This document shows positions 27,835 through 39,310 of a DNA stretch of 64,000 nt, piece by piece (the first letter of the stretch is position 1; every line of letters starts with the position of its first letter). Source of the stretch: Vibrio vulnificus NBRC 15645 = ATCC 27562 (GTDB taxonomy: Bacteria; Pseudomonadota; Gammaproteobacteria; Enterobacterales; Vibrionaceae); contig NZ_CP012881.1 in NCBI RefSeq assembly GCF_002224265.1, forward strand, positions 1,736,001 through 1,800,000, written 5' to 3'. Made by a program: the position numbers and the translations under genes. The notes below the pieces were generated by a model. That model ran no database searches. It worked only from the letters and a program-made list of their open reading frames with translations, and was not told where the DNA came from.

Positions 27835-29829
27835 ATGACGATCCGGATATTACCAGCGCGTTTGGCGAACCAGATAGCGGCTGGTGAAGTGGTTGAACGC
27901 CCCGCTTCTGTGGTCAAAGAGTTAGTGGAAAACAGCCTTGACTCAGGGGCAACTAAGATTGACATCGATATCGAGAAAGGCGGCGCAAAGCTGATTCGTA
28001 TCCGTGATAACGGCTCTGGTATTGTGAAAGATGAGTTGGGCCTTGCGCTAAGTCGACACGCGACGTCAAAAATCCACACGTTGGACGATCTGGAAGCGAT
28101 CATGAGCCTTGGTTTTCGTGGTGAAGCGTTAGCCAGTATCAGTTCAGTCGCGCGTTTGACCCTCACTTCTCGCCCAGCAACGCAAGAGCAAGCGTGGAGC
28201 GCTTATACGGAAGGGCGGGATATGCAGGTGAAACTGCAGCCTACCGCTCACCCGATTGGTACCACCGTTGAAGTGGTCGATCTGTTTTTTAACACCCCTG
28301 CCAGACGCAAATTTCTTCGAACTGAGAAAACCGAATTTGCCCATATTGATGAGTTGCTAAAACGGATTGCACTCAGTCGTTTTGATGTGTCGATAACCTT
28401 ACGCCACAACGGCAAAGTGATCCGCCAATATCGTGCTGCACACAATGATCTTCAGGCAGAAAAACGCTTAGCCACCGTTTGTGGTCAAGCGTTTGTACGT
28501 TGCATACTGAAAATAGAGCTCGAACATCAGGGTCTCAAACTTCACGGTTGGATCACCACGCCTGAAGGGGCCCGCCAGCAAAGTGATCTGCAATATTGTT
28601 ATGTTAATGGCCGGATGATGCGCGACAAGCTCATCAATCATGCCATTCGCCAAAGCTACGAGACGAGCTTAAAGCCTGAGCAATTTGCCGCTTACGTCCT
28701 GTTCATTGAGCTGGATCCACATCAAGTTGACGTCAACGTTCACCCTGCCAAACATGAAGTACGCTTCCATCAAGCCCGCTTGGTACATGATTTTATCTAT
28801 CAAGCACTTGCAAGTGCGTTGGCGCAAAGTGACAGTATCGAGCAGCCGCAAATCAATGAGTCAGCTTTTCATTATCAAGTCGAGCCAGAAGTTGAACCAC
28901 TCGGTCGCTTTCCTGCCGAAAGTAATGAGGTTCCACAATCGGTTTATCACGCCATTGAAAAAGCGCCAGCCTATCCACGAAAAGCAGGACAAGAGCAACC
29001 GTTGCAGCAACGGGCACCTTTGGAAAGCTCGCTCTTCAGTGAACAAGGCTGTGAAGTTTCACCTGCGCCACACAATGAGCGCCATGCTTGGATGGAGTCA
29101 CGATCCCCTGCGCGCCATACATCACCTTCAAATCAGAGTGAACGCTACGGCGAGTCAGCACCCAGCAAACAGCAAGTCAAAGCGTATGCGGAGTTACTTC
29201 ATACCCCGGATTTTCCGTCCCAGAATGTGGAATGTGCTCCGTCGCCCCCAATCGCCTCTCCAGTCCAAGAGTTAGGGAAGGCGGTGTCCGTGGTGGCGCA
29301 ACGTTATCTTTTGACGACAACGAAGGCGGGTTGCCAGCTGATTTCTCTTGCTCGCGCAGAGTTCTATCGAACCCTTGGGCAACTGAATGGCGATAAAGCG
29401 CCATTGAAGTCTCAGCCTTTGTTGGTGCCGCTTTCGCTAAAACTGGAAAAAGGGTTGGTTCATGCCGCGCAAGAGCATCAAGATCGTTTTGCTCGGATGG
29501 GGATCCTCCTTAAAATGCGTAATGAGAAAGCCCTAATGGTGATGGGGGTGCCTGCGCCATTAAGGCAACAAAATTTACAACTTCTTATTCCAGATCTGTT
29601 ATCTTACGCCGCTTCGCAAGCCCAGAAGGAAGAGCAGGCACAAAATGACACGGCGATGGCGCAGTGGTTGGCGTTGCGTGTGGCAAAAGTGAAAAGCCAC
29701 TATACACTTTCTGAGGCGATACAAATTATTTCGGAACTCGAACAACTCTGGCAAGAGAAGCTCCCGCTACAGGATGCTCAACTGGTCACGAGTGTCGATT
29801 TCTCGGCAACGATTGCACAACTGACATGA
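27835..29829 (+). CDS. mutL: DNA mismatch repair protein MutL
   Basis: A 664-residue GHKL ATPase linking MutS to MutH and UvrD. N-terminal motifs: [21 protein letters not shown] and [13 protein letters not shown] proline- and glutamine-rich linker (about 335-490) joins the C-terminal dimerisation domain, which lacks the endonuclease motif DQHAxHERI. That absence is expected in MutH-dependent species. It starts eight bases after amiB and is followed by miaA at four bases. Confidence 0.97.
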   Translation: MTIRILPARLANQIAAGEVVERPASVVKELVENSLDSGATKIDIDIEKGGAKLIRIRDNGSGIVKDELGLALSRHATSKIHTLDDLEAIMSLGFRGEALASISSVARLTLTSRPATQEQAWSAYTEGRDMQVKLQPTAHPIGTTVEVVDLFFNTPARRKFLRTEKTEFAHIDELLKRIALSRFDVSITLRHNGKVIRQYRAAHNDLQAEKRLATVCGQAFVRCILKIELEHQGLKLHGWITTPEGARQQSDLQYCYVNGRMMRDKLINHAIRQSYETSLKPEQFAAYVLFIELDPHQVDVNVHPAKHEVRFHQARLVHDFIYQALASALAQSDSIEQPQINESAFHYQVEPEVEPLGRFPAESNEVPQSVYHAIEKAPAYPRKAGQEQPLQQRAPLESSLFSEQGCEVSPAPHNERHAWMESRSPARHTSPSNQSERYGESAPSKQQVKAYAELLHTPDFPSQNVECAPSPPIASPVQELGKAVSVVAQRYLLTTTKAGCQLISLARAEFYRTLGQLNGDKAPLKSQPLLVPLSLKLEKGLVHAAQEHQDRFARMGILLKMRNEKALMVMGVPAPLRQQNLQLLIPDLLSYAASQAQKEEQAQNDTAMAQWLALRVAKVKSHYTLSEAIQIISELEQLWQEKLPLQDAQLVTSVDFSATIAQLT

Positions 29830-29833
29830 CACC

Positions 29834-30781
29834 ATGACTGAACAATTACCTTTAGCTCTGTTTTTAATGGGGCCGACAGCATCGGGAAAAACGGAATTAG
29901 CAATCCGATTGCGTCAACGATATCCGGTTGAACTTATCAGTGTCGACTCCGCTCTAATTTACAAGGGCATGGATATTGGCACTGCCAAACCTGATGAACG
30001 CGAGCAGCAACTGGCACCGCATCGTTTGATCGATATTTTAGATCCGACCGAAGCCTATTCTGCGGCTGATTTTCGTCGTGATGCACTCGCTGCTATGAAC
30101 GAGATCGTGGCACAAGGCAAAATTCCGCTGCTTGTTGGTGGAACTATGCTGTATTTCAAGGCGTTACTCGAAGGTCTGTCACCACTTCCTGCTGCAAATG
30201 CTGAAATACGTCAGCAAATTGAACAAGAAGCATTGACGAAAGGTTGGTCAGTATTGCACGATGAGCTTCAAGAGATTGATCCTGTATCGGCAGCGAGAAT
30301 ACACCCGAATGATCCGCAAAGATTGTCGCGTGCATTGGAAGTTTATCGAATTTCAGGTAAAACTCTTACTGAACTGACGGAAACGAAAGGGGAAAGTTTA
30401 CCGTTTCGTGTCAAGCAGTTCGCAATAGCTCCCAAGGAAAGGGCAGAGCTCCATCGTCGTATTGAACTGCGTTTCGATAAAATGATGGAAGCCGGATTTG
30501 AACAAGAAATGAGAGCCTTGTATACACGCAAGGATCTTCATCCGGATCTTCCTTCCATTCGATGCGTCGGTTACCGACAGATGTGGGACTATTTAGACGG
30601 AAATTGCACTTTAGATGACGCGATCTATCGTGGTATCTGTGCAACTCGTCAATTGGCCAAGCGACAAATTACCTGGTTGCGCAGCTGGGATAATTTAACT
30701 TGGTTGGATAGCGAAAACATTGAACAGTCACTAGAAACTCTCTCAGAAGCCATAGCATCTGATAGAGATAGCTGTGTATAA
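29834..30781 (+). CDS. miaA: tRNA dimethylallyltransferase
   Basis: A 315-residue enzyme adding the isopentenyl group to A37 of UNN-decoding tRNAs. The P-loop is [13 protein letters not shown] (about 12-24), followed by [19 protein letters not shown], of which [10 protein letters not shown] is the conserved core, and [11 protein letters not shown] near 250. It lies upstream of hfq as in most gammaproteobacteria, with a 177-base gap that may hold hfq promoters. Confidence 0.97.
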   Translation: MTEQLPLALFLMGPTASGKTELAIRLRQRYPVELISVDSALIYKGMDIGTAKPDEREQQLAPHRLIDILDPTEAYSAADFRRDALAAMNEIVAQGKIPLLVGGTMLYFKALLEGLSPLPAANAEIRQQIEQEALTKGWSVLHDELQEIDPVSAARIHPNDPQRLSRALEVYRISGKTLTELTETKGESLPFRVKQFAIAPKERAELHRRIELRFDKMMEAGFEQEMRALYTRKDLHPDLPSIRCVGYRQMWDYLDGNCTLDDAIYRGICATRQLAKRQITWLRSWDNLTWLDSENIEQSLETLSEAIASDRDSCV

Positions 30782-30958
30782 TGTGATCGTTTTTGCGTGA
30801 ATACACTCTAAGAAGGATCAGTTTCTGGTAACTTGCTGTTTAGGCTGCTAGTAACTAAGGGTGTTTTTTGTTCGTTTAGCTCAGATGCAAAGGCATTTTC
30901 TTTTGCAGTGCACCACTAGCTAAATAATTACAACTACAAATTAAATAAGGAAAATAAA

Positions 30959-31219
30959 ATGGCTAAGGGGCAATCTCTACAAGACCCATTTCTAAACGCA
31001 CTCCGTCGTGAGCGTATCCCTGTATCGATTTACCTAGTAAACGGTATCAAATTGCAAGGTCAGATCGAGTCGTTCGATCAATTTGTGATCCTGCTGAAGA
31101 ATACAGTAAACCAGATGGTTTATAAGCACGCAATTTCTACTGTGGTTCCTGCTCGTCCAGTGAGTCACCACAGCGGCGAGCGTGGCTCAGATCGTCCAAG
31201 CGAGAAATCGGAAGATTAA
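30959..31219 (+). CDS. hfq: RNA chaperone Hfq
   Basis: An 86-residue hexameric Sm-like protein pairing small RNAs with mRNAs. The Sm1 segment ([20 protein letters not shown], residues 7-26) and the Sm2 motif YKHAIS (residues 55-60) are intact. It has a short acidic, serine-rich C-terminal tail, shorter than E. coli Hfq. AAGGAAAA precedes the start. Confidence 0.98.
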
Positions 31220-31260
31220 TTTCGTTATCGATCATTTAAACACTTTAAGGAGTTGATTGC

Positions 31261-32550
31261 TTGTTTGACCGTTATGAATCCGGTGAGCGAGCCGTACTTG
31301 TTCATGTCAACTTCACGCAACAAGGCGAGTGGGAAGACCTTGCAGAATGTGAAATGTTGGTTTCTTCCTCAGGGGTAGAAACGTTACAGGTCATTACTGC
31401 AAGTCGTCAGTCACCACACGCCAAATACTACGTCGGAGAGGGAAAGGCTCAGGAAATTGCTCAAGCTGTGCAATTGACCGGAGCTGAAATCGTGATATTT
31501 AATCACGCCCTCTCTCCTGCCCAAGAGCGCAACCTCGAAAGATTGTGTCAGTGTCGAGTCATCGACCGTACCGGTCTGATTCTGGATATTTTCGCCCAAC
31601 GAGCTCGTACCCACGAAGGTAAACTTCAAGTGGAGTTGGCTCAGCTTCGACATATCTCTACTCGCTTAATTCGCGGTTGGACGCACCTTGAGAGGCAAAA
31701 AGGTGGTATTGGCTTGCGTGGACCTGGGGAAACTCAGCTTGAAACAGACCGCCGTTTACTGCGTGAGCGTATTAAAGCGATTTTACGTCGTCTAGAAAAA
31801 GTAGCGAAACAGCGTGAGCAAGGGCGCCGTGCCCGAAATCGTGCAGAAATTCCAACCATTTCTTTGGTCGGGTATACCAACGCAGGGAAATCCACCCTGT
31901 TTAACCGTATCACTGAAGCTGGGGTTTATGCTGCCGACCAATTGTTTGCGACGTTGGATCCGACTCTGCGTAAGATTGAACTGGCGGATGTTGGGCCAGC
32001 CATTTTGGCGGATACGGTCGGATTTATTCGACATCTACCACATGATCTGGTCGCAGCATTTAAAGCAACCTTGCAAGAAACGCAAGAAGCTGACATTTTG
32101 TTACATGTTGTTGATGCCAGTGATGAGCGTTTTCGTGAGAATATTCAAGCTGTTCACGTAGTACTAGAAGAAATCAATGCTCACGAGATACCAACACTCG
32201 TGGTGATGAACAAGATAGACAATATGGAAGACCAACGTCCACGTATTGAGCGCGATGATGAAGGGGTACCCCAAGTCGTCTGGCTTTCTGCGATGGATGG
32301 TCAAGGTATCGATCTCCTGTTTGAAGCGCTGACGGAACGTTTGGCTTCAAGCATGGTGGAGTGCCAGTTGCGAATCCCTCCACAACATCAAGGACGGTTT
32401 CGTAGTACATTCTTCCAGATGAAATGTATTCAACAGGAAGAATATGATCAGGATGGTAACTTGTTGATCGATATTCGAATGCAGCAAGTAGATTGGTCTA
32501 GACTTGAAAAAAGAGAAGGGGCAGTTTTGAGTGACTTTATCGTTACTTAA
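31261..32550 (+). CDS. hflX: Ribosome-associated GTPase HflX (TTG start)
   Basis: A 429-residue GTPase that splits stalled 70S ribosomes. The glycine-rich segment GGIGLRGPGETQLE (about 156-169) precedes the G domain: G1 GYTNAGKST (about 205-213), G3 DTVGFIRHLP, G4 MNKIDN. The start is TTG, supported by AAGGAG at 31247-31252 with eight-base spacing and by the family-like N-terminus FDRYESGERAVLVHV. It begins 41 bases after hfq. Confidence 0.96.
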   Translation: MFDRYESGERAVLVHVNFTQQGEWEDLAECEMLVSSSGVETLQVITASRQSPHAKYYVGEGKAQEIAQAVQLTGAEIVIFNHALSPAQERNLERLCQCRVIDRTGLILDIFAQRARTHEGKLQVELAQLRHISTRLIRGWTHLERQKGGIGLRGPGETQLETDRRLLRERIKAILRRLEKVAKQREQGRRARNRAEIPTISLVGYTNAGKSTLFNRITEAGVYAADQLFATLDPTLRKIELADVGPAILADTVGFIRHLPHDLVAAFKATLQETQEADILLHVVDASDERFRENIQAVHVVLEEINAHEIPTLVVMNKIDNMEDQRPRIERDDEGVPQVVWLSAMDGQGIDLLFEALTERLASSMVECQLRIPPQHQGRFRSTFFQMKCIQQEEYDQDGNLLIDIRMQQVDWSRLEKREGAVLSDFIVT

Positions 32551-32595
32551 AGGACTGCTACAGTATAACGTCATATCAAATGATGGAGCTTTCTA

Positions 32596-33795
32596 ATGGC
32601 GTGGAATGAGCCTGGAAATAACAACGGCAACAATGGCCGCGATAATGACCCTTGGGGTAACAATAATCGTGGTGGTCAGCGTCCGGGAGGACGAGACCAA
32701 GGGCCGCCGGATTTGGATGAAGTGTTTAACAAACTGAGTCAAAAGCTGGGTGGTAAGTTTGGCAACAAGGGAGGGCGTGGGCCTTCAATTGGTGGTGGCG
32801 GTGCAATTGGCTTTGGTGTCATTGCCGTTATTGCCGTACTTGTCTGGGTTTTCGCAGGCTTCTACACCATTGGTGAAGCGGAGCGTGGCGTGGTGTTACG
32901 TCTAGGTAAATACGATCGTATCGTTGACCCTGGTCTAAACTGGCGCCCACGTTTTATTGACGAAGTCACACCAGTTAACGTGCAAGCCATTCGCTCGCTA
33001 CGTTCATCGGGTACGATGCTGACTAAAGACGAAAACGTCGTGACGGTTTCGATGGATGTTCAGTACCGTGTTGCGGATCCTTACAAATACCTGTTCCGAG
33101 TGACTAACGCTGATGACAGCTTGCGTCAAGCAACAGACTCGGCACTGCGTGCCGTGATCGGCGACTCATTGATGGACAGCATTTTGACCAGTGGTCGTCA
33201 GCAAATTCGTCAAAGCACTCAACAGACGTTAAACCAAATCATCGATAGCTATGATATGGGCTTAGTGATTGTGGATGTGAACTTCCAGTCTGCTCGTCCG
33301 CCTGAGCAAGTAAAAGATGCATTCGATGATGCGATTGCGGCGCGTGAGGATGAAGAGCGTTTCATTCGTGAAGCCGAAGCGTACAAAAATGAAATCTTGC
33401 CAAAAGCAACAGGTCGCGCAGAGCGTCTGAAGAAAGAGGCTCAAGGTTACAGTGAACGCACCATTAACGAAGCGTTGGGTCAAGTGGCTCAGTTTGAAAA
33501 GCTGTTACCTGAATACCAAGCTGCACCGAAGGTTACGCGTGATCGCCTCTACCTAGATACGATGGAAGAAGTGTATTCAAGCACATCGAAAGTGCTGATT
33601 GATTCTGAATCAAGTGGCAACTTACTTTACTTGCCGATTGATAAGTTGGCGGGTCAAGACTCTCAAACGGATACGAAACGTAAAACGAAATCATCTTCGA
33701 CTTACGATCAGATCCAATTGGAATCAGAGAGTTCGGCTGACAACACTCAGAACACGCAGTCTCGTTCAACAGGTTCACGTCAAGGGAGATACTAA
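32596..33795 (+). CDS. hflK: FtsH protease modulator HflK
   Basis: A 399-residue inner-membrane SPFH protein. A Gly/Asn-rich cytoplasmic N-terminus (GNNNGNNGRDNDPWG), one transmembrane helix (about 73-93) and a band 7 domain (about 95-260) are followed by a coiled coil and a polar Ser/Gln-rich tail. It forms the HflKC cage around FtsH. It precedes hflC by two bases. Confidence 0.96.
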   Translation: MAWNEPGNNNGNNGRDNDPWGNNNRGGQRPGGRDQGPPDLDEVFNKLSQKLGGKFGNKGGRGPSIGGGGAIGFGVIAVIAVLVWVFAGFYTIGEAERGVVLRLGKYDRIVDPGLNWRPRFIDEVTPVNVQAIRSLRSSGTMLTKDENVVTVSMDVQYRVADPYKYLFRVTNADDSLRQATDSALRAVIGDSLMDSILTSGRQQIRQSTQQTLNQIIDSYDMGLVIVDVNFQSARPPEQVKDAFDDAIAAREDEERFIREAEAYKNEILPKATGRAERLKKEAQGYSERTINEALGQVAQFEKLLPEYQAAPKVTRDRLYLDTMEEVYSSTSKVLIDSESSGNLLYLPIDKLAGQDSQTDTKRKTKSSSTYDQIQLESESSADNTQNTQSRSTGSRQGRY

Positions 33796-33797
33796 GA

Positions 33798-34778
33798 ATG
33801 CGTAAGTTAATGATCCCTGTACTGGTTCTTGTACTTGCAACCCTATTAATGTCGTTGTTTGTCATCCCAGAAGGTGAGCGTGGTATCGTGGTTCGTTTTG
33901 GTCGAGTACTCAAAGATACCAATGACGTTACCCGAGTTTACGAACCTGGTTTGCATTTCAAAATGCCGTTGTTTGATCGCGTGAGAACGTTAGATGCACG
34001 TATTCAGACAATGGACGGACGTTCAGACCGTTTTGTGACGTCAGAGAAAAAAGACGTCATCATCGATTCGTATGTGAAATGGCGTATTGAAGATTTCGGC
34101 CGTTACTACCTTGCAACGGGCGGTGGCAATACGCTCACCGCTGAGGCGTTACTTGAGCGTAAAGTGACTGACATTTTACGTGCAGAAATCGGTGCTCGTG
34201 AGATCAAACAGATTGTGTCTGGTCCACGTAACGGTGATGTATTGCCTGAAAGCGTGACCAGCGCGGAAGTGAGCACTGAAGCGGCTCGTCAAGCTCTGGA
34301 GATCGATGGCGAACGTGACCTGATCATGTCGAATGTATTGAAGGATACGCGTGAAAGTGCCATGAAAGACTTGGGTGTTCGCGTGGTGGACTTCCGTATG
34401 AAGAAAATCAATCTTCCGGATGAAATCAGTGAATCTATCTACCGTCGTATGCGTGCAGAGCGTGAGTCTGTTGCGCGTAAGCACCGTTCTCAAGGTCGTG
34501 AGAAAGCGGAAGTTATCCGCGCTCAAGCTGAGCTAGAAGTGGCGACTATTCTAGCTGAAGCGGACAAGACTGCGCGTGTAACACGTGGTGAAGCGGACGC
34601 GAAAGCGGCGAAAATTTACTCTGATTCTTACAACAAAGATCCTGAGTTTTTTAGCTTCATGCGTTCATTGAAAGCGTATGAGAAGTCATTTGGCACTAAG
34701 AGCGATATTCTTGTGTTGGATCCAAAGAGTGAGTTCTTCCAGTACATGAACAATGCAAAAGGCGCCGCAGCAAACTAA
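33798..34778 (+). CDS. hflC: FtsH protease modulator HflC
   Basis: A 326-residue partner of HflK: an N-terminal transmembrane helix (about 4-22), a band 7 domain starting VIPEGERGIVVRFGRV, and a C-terminal helical region with EFFSFMRSLKAYE, the usual HflC ending. It is the last gene of the hfq-hflX-hflKC run and is closed by a strong terminator. Confidence 0.97.
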   Translation: MRKLMIPVLVLVLATLLMSLFVIPEGERGIVVRFGRVLKDTNDVTRVYEPGLHFKMPLFDRVRTLDARIQTMDGRSDRFVTSEKKDVIIDSYVKWRIEDFGRYYLATGGGNTLTAEALLERKVTDILRAEIGAREIKQIVSGPRNGDVLPESVTSAEVSTEAARQALEIDGERDLIMSNVLKDTRESAMKDLGVRVVDFRMKKINLPDEISESIYRRMRAERESVARKHRSQGREKAEVIRAQAELEVATILAEADKTARVTRGEADAKAAKIYSDSYNKDPEFFSFMRSLKAYEKSFGTKSDILVLDPKSEFFQYMNNAKGAAAN

Positions 34779-34801
34779 TACGGTGACCTTGTGTTTTAAT
34801 G

Positions 34802-34826
34802 AAAAGGCTCCATTGGAGCCTTTTTT
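34802..34826 (+). terminator. Intrinsic terminator after hflC
   Basis: AAAAGGCTCC, loop ATT, GGAGCCTTTT and T. It also faces the inverted yjeT gene, so may act both ways. Confidence 0.9.
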
Positions 34827-34857
34827 CTTGTCTAAAACAGGTGTATTTAGGGGAAAC

Positions 34858-35043
34858 TTAACTCATCATGTAAGCGATAACCGCACCAGCCACGACAAGA
34901 CAACCTCCAATGCGGCGTAACTGATTATCGGGTTGCTCACTTAATTGTGCCACCATATTTCGCCACCCTCTCGGAGCCAGCAATGGCCCCAATCCTTCCA
35001 CAATCAGTACCAGCCCAAGCGCCAACCAAAGTGAGTTCGACAT
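34858..35043 (-). CDS. yjeT: DUF2065 small membrane protein (YjeT type)
   Basis: A 61-residue protein with two hydrophobic helices (about 5-22 and 43-59) around a short loop with GPLLAPRGWR, which fits the DUF2065 family. In E. coli the homologue lies in the same direction between hflC and purA; here it is on the opposite strand at the same position. Function unknown. Confidence 0.8.
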   Translation of the reverse strand: MSNSLWLALGLVLIVEGLGPLLAPRGWRNMVAQLSEQPDNQLRRIGGCLVVAGAVIAYMMS

Positions 35044-35195
35044 TGCATAAATCCGCAGTGAAAATAAAGTGAAATATTATCAGTGATATGATGGTGGCAA
35101 AAGTGGCCGTGCTGAGGAATGACTGAAAGGAAGGGATCGCTGTGCACAAAAAATGACTGCAAGATGCCTAATTCGGTGCTAGAATCCTTTTTTAA

Positions 35196-36533
<1,338 letters not shown>

Positions 36534-36554
36534 TCGCGATATACGTGACAACGA

Positions 36555-36578
36555 AACCGGCCTCTTGGCCGGTTTTTT
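36555..36578 (+). terminator. Intrinsic terminator of purA
   Basis: AACCGGCC, loop TCTT, GGCCGGTT and T run. A second, weaker hairpin with T run (TTGCCG, ATAAG, CGGCAA) is at 36651-36667. Confidence 0.92.
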
Positions 36579-36674
36579 GTATTCTCTAATGGGAGTCATT
36601 TTCTACTGCACTCAAGCTGGTGAAAAACTATACTAGCTGTGGCAAGCTATTGCCGATAAGCGGCAATTTTTGTC

Positions 36675-36701
36675 TAAAGCTAAGCGGTCTTTTGCCGATA
36701 A
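36675..36701 (+). promoter_or_regulatory. Sigma-28 (FliA) promoter of motX
   Basis: TAAAG (36675-36679), 14 bases, then GCCGATAA (36694-36701). The spacing equals the TAAAGTTT-N11-GCCGATAA consensus and the -10 is perfect. It lies 65 bases before the motX start. Confidence 0.85.
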
Positions 36702-36766
36702 TGTTATCAAGCCTGTGATTTCAAAGAGACGCGTTGGCTGAGGATAAACATTAAAGAGTGATGAAT

Positions 36767-37402
36767 ATGAGATTACGAACAGTAGCTGCTTCGCTACTGT
36801 TGGTGTTGAGTGCTCCTTTTTCTAAAGCGAATGTCGCAGAAGTCGGAGCGCCCGTACCGATTTATACCGAAGCAGAGCTTATTAAGCTGATTGAGCAAAA
36901 TAAGCACCTTGAACGTGTGCGCGCGGATAACTGCCAGCTGGTGGAAGATATCGTGGCGCGGGCAACGAGAATTAACCTACCAGCGTACGAGTTCCTCTAT
37001 GGCGATATGCTGGCGTGGGGAGTTTGTGTGGAGCAAGATGTCGAACTCGGGCTCTACTACATGGAAAACTCAGCTCACCAAGGGCTACCGGCAGCATTAG
37101 AGCAGCTGGGGCGCTACTATTCACGTGGTACCTTAGTACAACAAGACAAAGAAAGAGCGATTCCCTACCTTCGCGAAGCGGCGGCCATGGGTAACCTGAA
37201 TGCACGTATCCATCTTGCTGAACTGCTGCTGCGTGATTATGGCAGCCCTTTGGATTACGAAGATGCCTATCGCTGGCTCTACAACTCAGTCACTGCTGAC
37301 CAACGTCAGCACCAACGAATTTCAATGCTGCGCCAAGGTTTAGAGCAGCGCATGCCAGAGAATATTATCGCCCGAGCGAAAAGGCGAGATACGTTCTGGT
37401 AA
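36767..37402 (+). CDS. motX: Sodium-driven flagellar motor protein MotX
   Basis: A 211-residue periplasmic protein of the T ring of the polar flagellum, needed with MotY to hold the PomAB sodium-channel stators. A signal peptide (LRTVAASLLLVLSAPFSKA) is followed by Sel1-type repeats (about residues 95-180; ALEQLGRYYSRGTLVQQD, AAAMGNLNARIHLAELL). AAAGAG spaced eight bases before ATG 36767 selects this start and gives the known MotX length; in-frame GTG 36758 and ATG 36761 are too close to it. Its own sigma-28 promoter supports flagellar late-gene control. Location beside purA is a Vibrio feature. Confidence 0.93.
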   Translation: MRLRTVAASLLLVLSAPFSKANVAEVGAPVPIYTEAELIKLIEQNKHLERVRADNCQLVEDIVARATRINLPAYEFLYGDMLAWGVCVEQDVELGLYYMENSAHQGLPAALEQLGRYYSRGTLVQQDKERAIPYLREAAAMGNLNARIHLAELLLRDYGSPLDYEDAYRWLYNSVTADQRQHQRISMLRQGLEQRMPENIIARAKRRDTFW

Positions 37403-37506
37403 TACCTTGTCATCACTCTTCTCTCTTTGAATGTCAAAGCCCACCAACTCGGTGGGCTTTTGTGTCTTATGTGGTTGAGTTCACCGAACCTTGTCGTACT
37501 CTAGTA

Positions 37507-38691
37507 CTAAACCACTTTGTGAGGGCCAAAACATTCGTAGTGGAACTGTTGTTCTGGCACTCCCATCTCAAGCAATTGTTTGGCGATGAACTGCATAAAG
37601 CCAACAGGGCCGCAGAAGTACACTTGCACATCAGCTTGTTTGAGGACGGTTTCAATCTCATGCAGGTTTACCCATCCACTGAACTGGAAATCGTCACCGA
37701 TCTTATCGTCTGAGTTTGGTTGGTTGTACCAAACTAATGAATTGAAATGCGTATGCGCTTCAACCAATTGTTTGACGTGTTGTTTAAATGCGTGTTGCTG
37801 ACCATTTTCAGTTGCATGAATCCAAGTCACCGGCGCTTGATGCTCGGTTAGGCTTTCAAGCATAGAAAGTGTTGGAGTGAGGCCGACACCCGCAGAGATA
37901 AGCACGACAGGTGCCGTTGGCGCGGCATCAAGGAAAAAGTCACCGGCTGGCGCCGCGAGTTTGACTTTGTTGCCAACGTCGAGATGATCGTGCAGATAGC
38001 TCGAGACTCGGCCGCCTTCTTCACGTTTCACCGAAATGCGATAGCAATCGGGGCGTACAGAGGACGACAAGCTGTATTGGCGAATTTCTTGATTTTCAAA
38101 CTGCTCATCGTTGATGTAAATCCCCAAGTATTGTCCTGGTTTGAAGCTAACGACAGCGCCACCATCGACGGGCTTAAAGACAAAGCTACAGATGTGCGCA
38201 CTCTCGTATCGTTTTTCGATCAGTTCAAATTCACGCAAGCCACGCCAGCCGCCGGTCTGTGATTCGTTGTCTTGATAAATTTGCTCTTCTCGCTGAATGA
38301 AGACATTCGCCAGCACCCCATAAGCTTCAGCCCAGGCGTCGAGCACGGCTTGCCCCGGAGCGAAAAGTTCATCGATGGTTGCCAACAAGTGACCACCGAC
38401 AATTTGATATTGATCGGCAGTGATCAAAAAGCTGGAGTGCTTGTGAGCGATTTTTTCCACCGCACCTAAGAGTGCAGGTAGATTGTCTATGTTGCTGGCA
38501 TAGGCGCAGATGGCGTTGAACAACGCTTCTCGTTGGTCACCATTGCGTTGGTTACTCATGTTAAAGATATCTTTGAGTTCAGGATTGTGCTCAAACATAC
38601 GCTGGTAGAAATGGGCGGTCAGTTTTGGTCCTGTTTCTGCTAACAGAGGGGCGGTCGATTTTACAATGTTAATGGTGTTTTCGCTGAGCAT
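37507..38691 (-). CDS. hmp: Flavohemoprotein (nitric oxide dioxygenase)
   Basis: A 394-residue cytoplasmic enzyme oxidising NO to nitrate. It has a globin domain (about 1-138; [13 protein letters not shown] holds the heme-proximal region), an FAD-binding reductase domain (about 150-255; RQYSLSSS) and an NAD-binding domain ([21 protein letters not shown]). It is divergent from nsrR; the shared intergenic region holds two NsrR-like operators. Confidence 0.97.
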   Translation of the reverse strand: MLSENTINIVKSTAPLLAETGPKLTAHFYQRMFEHNPELKDIFNMSNQRNGDQREALFNAICAYASNIDNLPALLGAVEKIAHKHSSFLITADQYQIVGGHLLATIDELFAPGQAVLDAWAEAYGVLANVFIQREEQIYQDNESQTGGWRGLREFELIEKRYESAHICSFVFKPVDGGAVVSFKPGQYLGIYINDEQFENQEIRQYSLSSSVRPDCYRISVKREEGGRVSSYLHDHLDVGNKVKLAAPAGDFFLDAAPTAPVVLISAGVGLTPTLSMLESLTEHQAPVTWIHATENGQQHAFKQHVKQLVEAHTHFNSLVWYNQPNSDDKIGDDFQFSGWVNLHEIETVLKQADVQVYFCGPVGFMQFIAKQLLEMGVPEQQFHYECFGPHKVV

Positions 38692-38726
38692 AGCGGGCTT
38701 CCTATTAGGATGATTTGTCTAATTTT

Positions 38727-38749
38727 AAGTTGCATCTGTAATGCATGTT
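38727..38749. promoter_or_regulatory. NsrR-like operator 1
   Basis: An 11-1-11 dyad: AAGTTGCATCT, G, TAATGCATGTT. Each half differs from the E. coli NsrR half-site AAGATGYATTT (and its complement) at two positions. Confidence 0.65.
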
Positions 38750-38751
38750 TA

Positions 38752-38774
38752 AAGTTGTATCTCAAATGTATCTT
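38752..38774. promoter_or_regulatory. NsrR-like operator 2
   Basis: A second 11-1-11 dyad: AAGTTGTATCT, C, AAATGTATCTT, with three mismatches to the consensus. It begins two bases after operator 1, giving 25-bp centre spacing, in the hmp-nsrR gap. Confidence 0.7.
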
Positions 38775-38821
38775 TCAATCAAGAAAAGTTTTAGACTTTC
38801 TTCACCATAGAGGAGCCCACC

Positions 38822-39247
38822 ATGCAACTGACGAGCTTTACTGATTACGCCTTGCGCACCCTGATTTATCTTGCGTCGTTGCCGGATAATGAACAGACCA
38901 ATATCACCGATGTGACCGAGCTATTTGGTGTTTCACGTAACCATATGGTCAAGGTGATCAACCGTTTGGGGCAGCTAAACTACATCCAAACCGTAAGAGG
39001 AAAAAATGGTGGTATTCGGTTGAATCGTCCGGCGAAGACGATTTTAGTCGGAGAGGTTGTTCGAGATTTGGAGCCGTTGGATCTTGTCAATTGCTCGGTG
39101 GAGTTCTGCCACATCACGCCCGCATGCCGTTTGAAGGAGCGCTTATATCGTGCGAAGTTGGCATTTTTGGCGGAGTTGGATGACTGCTCGATCGCTGATC
39201 TGTTGGATGACAACGCAGAGCTCCTGATCTTGCTGCAAAAAGCTTAG
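38822..39247 (+). CDS. nsrR: Nitric oxide-sensing repressor NsrR
   Basis: A 141-residue Rrf2-family regulator with an N-terminal winged helix (about 1-70; [32 protein letters not shown]) and the iron-sulfur ligands C-x4-C-x5-C in [13 protein letters not shown] (about 90-102). NO destroys the cluster and derepresses target genes such as hmp, its divergent neighbour. In E. coli nsrR precedes rnr; here the amidohydrolase gene lies between them. Confidence 0.95.
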   Translation: MQLTSFTDYALRTLIYLASLPDNEQTNITDVTELFGVSRNHMVKVINRLGQLNYIQTVRGKNGGIRLNRPAKTILVGEVVRDLEPLDLVNCSVEFCHITPACRLKERLYRAKLAFLAELDDCSIADLLDDNAELLILLQKA

Positions 39248-39257
39248 CTTCCGTTGC

Positions 39258-39289
39258 CAGTATGCCCTATCCAAAGAGAGAGCATACTG
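39258..39289. repeat. Inverted repeat between nsrR and the amidohydrolase gene
   Basis: CAGTATGC, 16-base spacer, GCATACTG: perfect 8-bp dyad between convergent genes. Without a T run it is only a possible terminator. Confidence 0.45.
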
Positions 39290-39310
39290 TTGTTGCCAAT
39301 GTCGGGGGAG

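Noticed and set aside
36651..36667. Second sigma-28 promoter at the upstream GCCGATAA
   Set aside because: No TAAAG lies at the correct distance; the sequence is better explained as a small terminator hairpin after purA.
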